A stretch of 64,000 nucleotides of DNA from contig JANQPA010000075.1 of assembly GCA_028285545.1 (NCBI GenBank), forward strand, positions 90,136 through 154,135, written 5' to 3'. This stretch comes from Saprospiraceae bacterium (lineage in GTDB: Bacteria; Bacteroidota; Bacteroidia; Chitinophagales; Saprospiraceae). Under the pieces are notes generated by a model, which was not told where the DNA came from, did no database searches, and was given only the letters and a program-made list of their open reading frames with translations. Position numbers and translations under genes: made by a program. Positions 63,101-64,000 of this stretch are shown piece by piece; position 1 is the stretch's first letter; each line of letters starts with the position of its first letter.

Positions 63101-64000
63101 GTCATCATTAAAGATGTAACTAAACCTGTGCCCGATGTAGCTTCATTGCCTACTATCACCGTGGAATGTTCAACTATCCTAAGCATTCCTACTGCAACAG
63201 ATAATTGTAAAGGCACCATCAATGGTACAACTAATGACCTGACCAATATTTCTGAGCAAGGTACCTACGATATTACCTGGACCTATGATGATGGCAATGG
63301 AAATGTAGAAACACAAACTCAAACCGTCATTATTAAAGATGTGTCTAAGCCGGTTCCCGATCTAACTTCTTTACCTACGCTGACCAGTCAATGTGCTGTA
63401 AACGTTTCTCAGGCCCCTACAGCCACTGATAATTGCGCAGGTACTATAATAGGCACTACCAATGATCCTCTATCCTACAGCTCCCAGGGAACTCACCTCA
63501 TCACCTGGACTTTCGATGATGGCAATGGAAATATCGAAACCCAAACGCAAACCGTGATCATTAAGGATGTCACAGCTCCAGTGCCAGATGTAGCTACTTT
63601 ACCCACTATTATCGGAAACTGTGAAGCGGGTCTTGAGCCTCCTTTTGCTACCGATAATTGTGCAGGGCAGGTTATTGGCTCTACTTCTGATCCACTTTAT
63701 TTCGACCAAGTTGGGACTTATACCGTTACCTGGGTTTTTGATGACGGAAACGGGAATACCTCCTCACAAGTTCAAACCATTGTCGTTAAGGATGACATCG
63801 CTCCTGTTCCTGATCGGGAGAGGCTTCCTACTATTAGAAGACAATGTTCGGCTACAGTGACTACTATTCCAACGGCTACTGATCGTTGCGGTGGAACCAT
63901 TCAGGGGACGACCTCTGATCCTTTGACTTATAATACTCAAGGTGTTCACATCATCACTTGGACCTACGATGATGGAAAAGGAAATGTTGTCACTCAAACA
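60167..64000 (+). CDS. Large secreted protein with ALK-like glycine-rich domain and HYR/Ig-like repeats (continues past the window)
   Basis: 1278 codons, open to the right edge. Signal peptide (MNNLHSRITFLFCLFLSFSY... ends near LAQ). About residues 125-285 are very Gly-rich: YGAGGGGGGSALLAFIDGQ, EIIAVAGGGGGAYQG, WGFGGGGAGEEAGGGGGGYS, VANNGGGGGSYVNP. The order and strands resemble the glycine-rich domain of the receptor kinases ALK/LTK. Cys-containing HYR-like domains follow (about 415-830). From about residue 834, Ig-like repeats of 75-76 residues occur, about six before the edge, with the pattern VPDVASLPTITAEC then QTQTVIIKDVTKP. Probably a surface adhesin or matrix protein; a C-terminal sorting domain would lie beyond the window. 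Confidence 0.92.
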   Translation, partial: MNNLHSRITFLFCLFLSFSYSILAQTVPELETSGQETHTLNFTGDVQDFIIPESQSNTIRFYLRGGDGGRVRLGDCESAGGDGAEVQADILIGEGSNKLPVGTKIRFIVGENGVSDNTDVQFAYGAGGGGGGSALLAFIDGQWEIIAVAGGGGGAYQGAAGFCTDSQNGEGGRDGVSGGSGKGEYGGAAGVNGNGGGGGGAIVNGDLSGGGGGAFSNGRGNASREGKAGYPSGGNGGTLGLNSAGNNGGWGFGGGGAGEEAGGGGGGYSGGGGGGVANNGGGGGSYVNPKYAFKSSITAGGSLNPTYSGLAEYIMVSTCSVEFTGTQQYFDYEYIETICNETDKGAIQMLFNIIDGNRSIDPCALELEWRIFPNNDYTYLGNGNWSNVGVGLHLVEVYNTRINAVVASTEIQVRPQNNRPEAKCKDVTVTMGGSFITVEDNVLDNGSTPSICDESISFSLSKKTFSCFDIGDNTVEMTVIGSNGYSSTCEATLTIRPFFAGFVSCREDFEVDLAGRESVSLSQADIETDLIKSNCAQTEEFFGPEKLTCSDFSRQRVFRIELQRQDGTVASSCVTKVTVVDSSRPTARCKEEVTVTLDDKGQASLEGKELDNGSEFNSNCIDLGYFDLSQSEFDCSHIGDNVITLTVTNGYNNTSTCTSNVKVQQLVDNPPNAVCEDLTLDLDINKTATLSADMMAGASTDDCSISNISIEIGLQQYDCSHVGQSFQIDIKVEDNAANASTCSAMVSIADPNTYCNAAPIAVCQDITVSLDASCSVSITPAQVNDGSFDPDGDQLFFSLDESTFTKGVHSVVLTVSDGSTSAQCPAKVTALDVTKPVPDVASLPTITAECFATVDPPTATDACDGTITGITIDPTSFSEQGTYTIQWVFDDASLNTAVQTQTVIIKDVTKPVPDVTSLPIISAECSATVSAKPTATDNCKGSIEGTTSDPLTYSTQGTHFIIWSFDDGNGNVETQTQTVIIKDVTKPVPDVASLPTITVECSTILSIPTATDNCKGTINGTTNDLTNISEQGTYDITWTYDDGNGNVETQTQTVIIKDVSKPVPDLTSLPTLTSQCAVNVSQAPTATDNCAGTIIGTTNDPLSYSSQGTHLITWTFDDGNGNIETQTQTVIIKDVTAPVPDVATLPTIIGNCEAGLEPPFATDNCAGQVIGSTSDPLYFDQVGTYTVTWVFDDGNGNTSSQVQTIVVKDDIAPVPDRERLPTIRRQCSATVTTIPTATDRCGGTIQGTTSDPLTYNTQGVHIITWTYDDGKGNVVTQT

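Noticed and set aside
62666..64000. Regular repeats as a possible CRISPR or tandem element
   Set aside because: The repeats are in-frame protein domains with period 225-228 nt and substitutions of coding type; there are no spacers or cas genes.

Overview
The window looks like chromosomal DNA of a Bacteroidota bacterium. The evidence is AT-rich coding with weak ribosome-binding sites, a TonB-dependent CarboxypepD_reg/plug/beta-barrel receptor, FtsX-type permeases with PadR, LytTR two-component pairs, hybrid two-component systems ending in AraC domains, a DUF6090 protein, and a type IX secretion sorting domain on a beta-propeller protein. The long HYR-repeat adhesin at the right edge fits Saprospiria or Cytophagia, but a genus cannot be read from the sequence. 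I saw no rRNA, tRNA, CRISPR array, phage or plasmid genes.

Layout. 1-3.7 kb: a PadR regulator translationally coupled to an FtsX-type permease, and a second permease diverging from it. 3.8-14.7 kb: one minus-strand catabolic block, mmsA, class III aminotransferase, NCS1 permease, dihydropyrimidinase, beta-ureidopropionase, preT, preA, deoB. Together these import and reductively degrade pyrimidines, with deoB recovering the pentose. 14.8-20.5 kb: a LytTR pair, an acyltransferase-like membrane protein and a TPR kinase/LuxR pair. 20.7-27.3 kb: a secreted two-domain protein, a BlaI-type repressor with clear tandem operators, a BlaR1-like M56 protein fused to ankyrin repeats, and a TonB-type receptor. 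27.8-31.5 kb: two tandem paralogous serine proteases, a small lipoprotein that seems to carry only their N-terminal module, and a TPR lipoprotein. 31.5-34.7 kb: galK-galT and a divergent Nudix-type regulator. 34.8-45.3 kb: three serine hydrolases, an NHL propeller, another LytTR pair and an M28 peptidase. 45.5-48.8 kb: small envelope proteins and a REP-associated (RAYT) transposase inside an array of REP-like hairpins, flanked by an 80-bp direct duplication that includes the 3' end of the next gene. 48.8-54.4 kb: an AraC-output hybrid kinase and a DUF4395-like / methyltransferase / DsrE / cysteine desulfurase cluster. 54.4-64 kb: an M14 carboxypeptidase, a TPR hybrid kinase and a large secreted protein with an ALK-like glycine-rich domain and HYR-type repeats that runs off the window.

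Many spacers contain short tandem repeats (6-10 nt units), several in facing inverted blocks that can fold into hairpins. Alternative-codon upstream starts were replaced by ATG where a signal peptide, a ribosome-binding site or neighbour spacing supported it.
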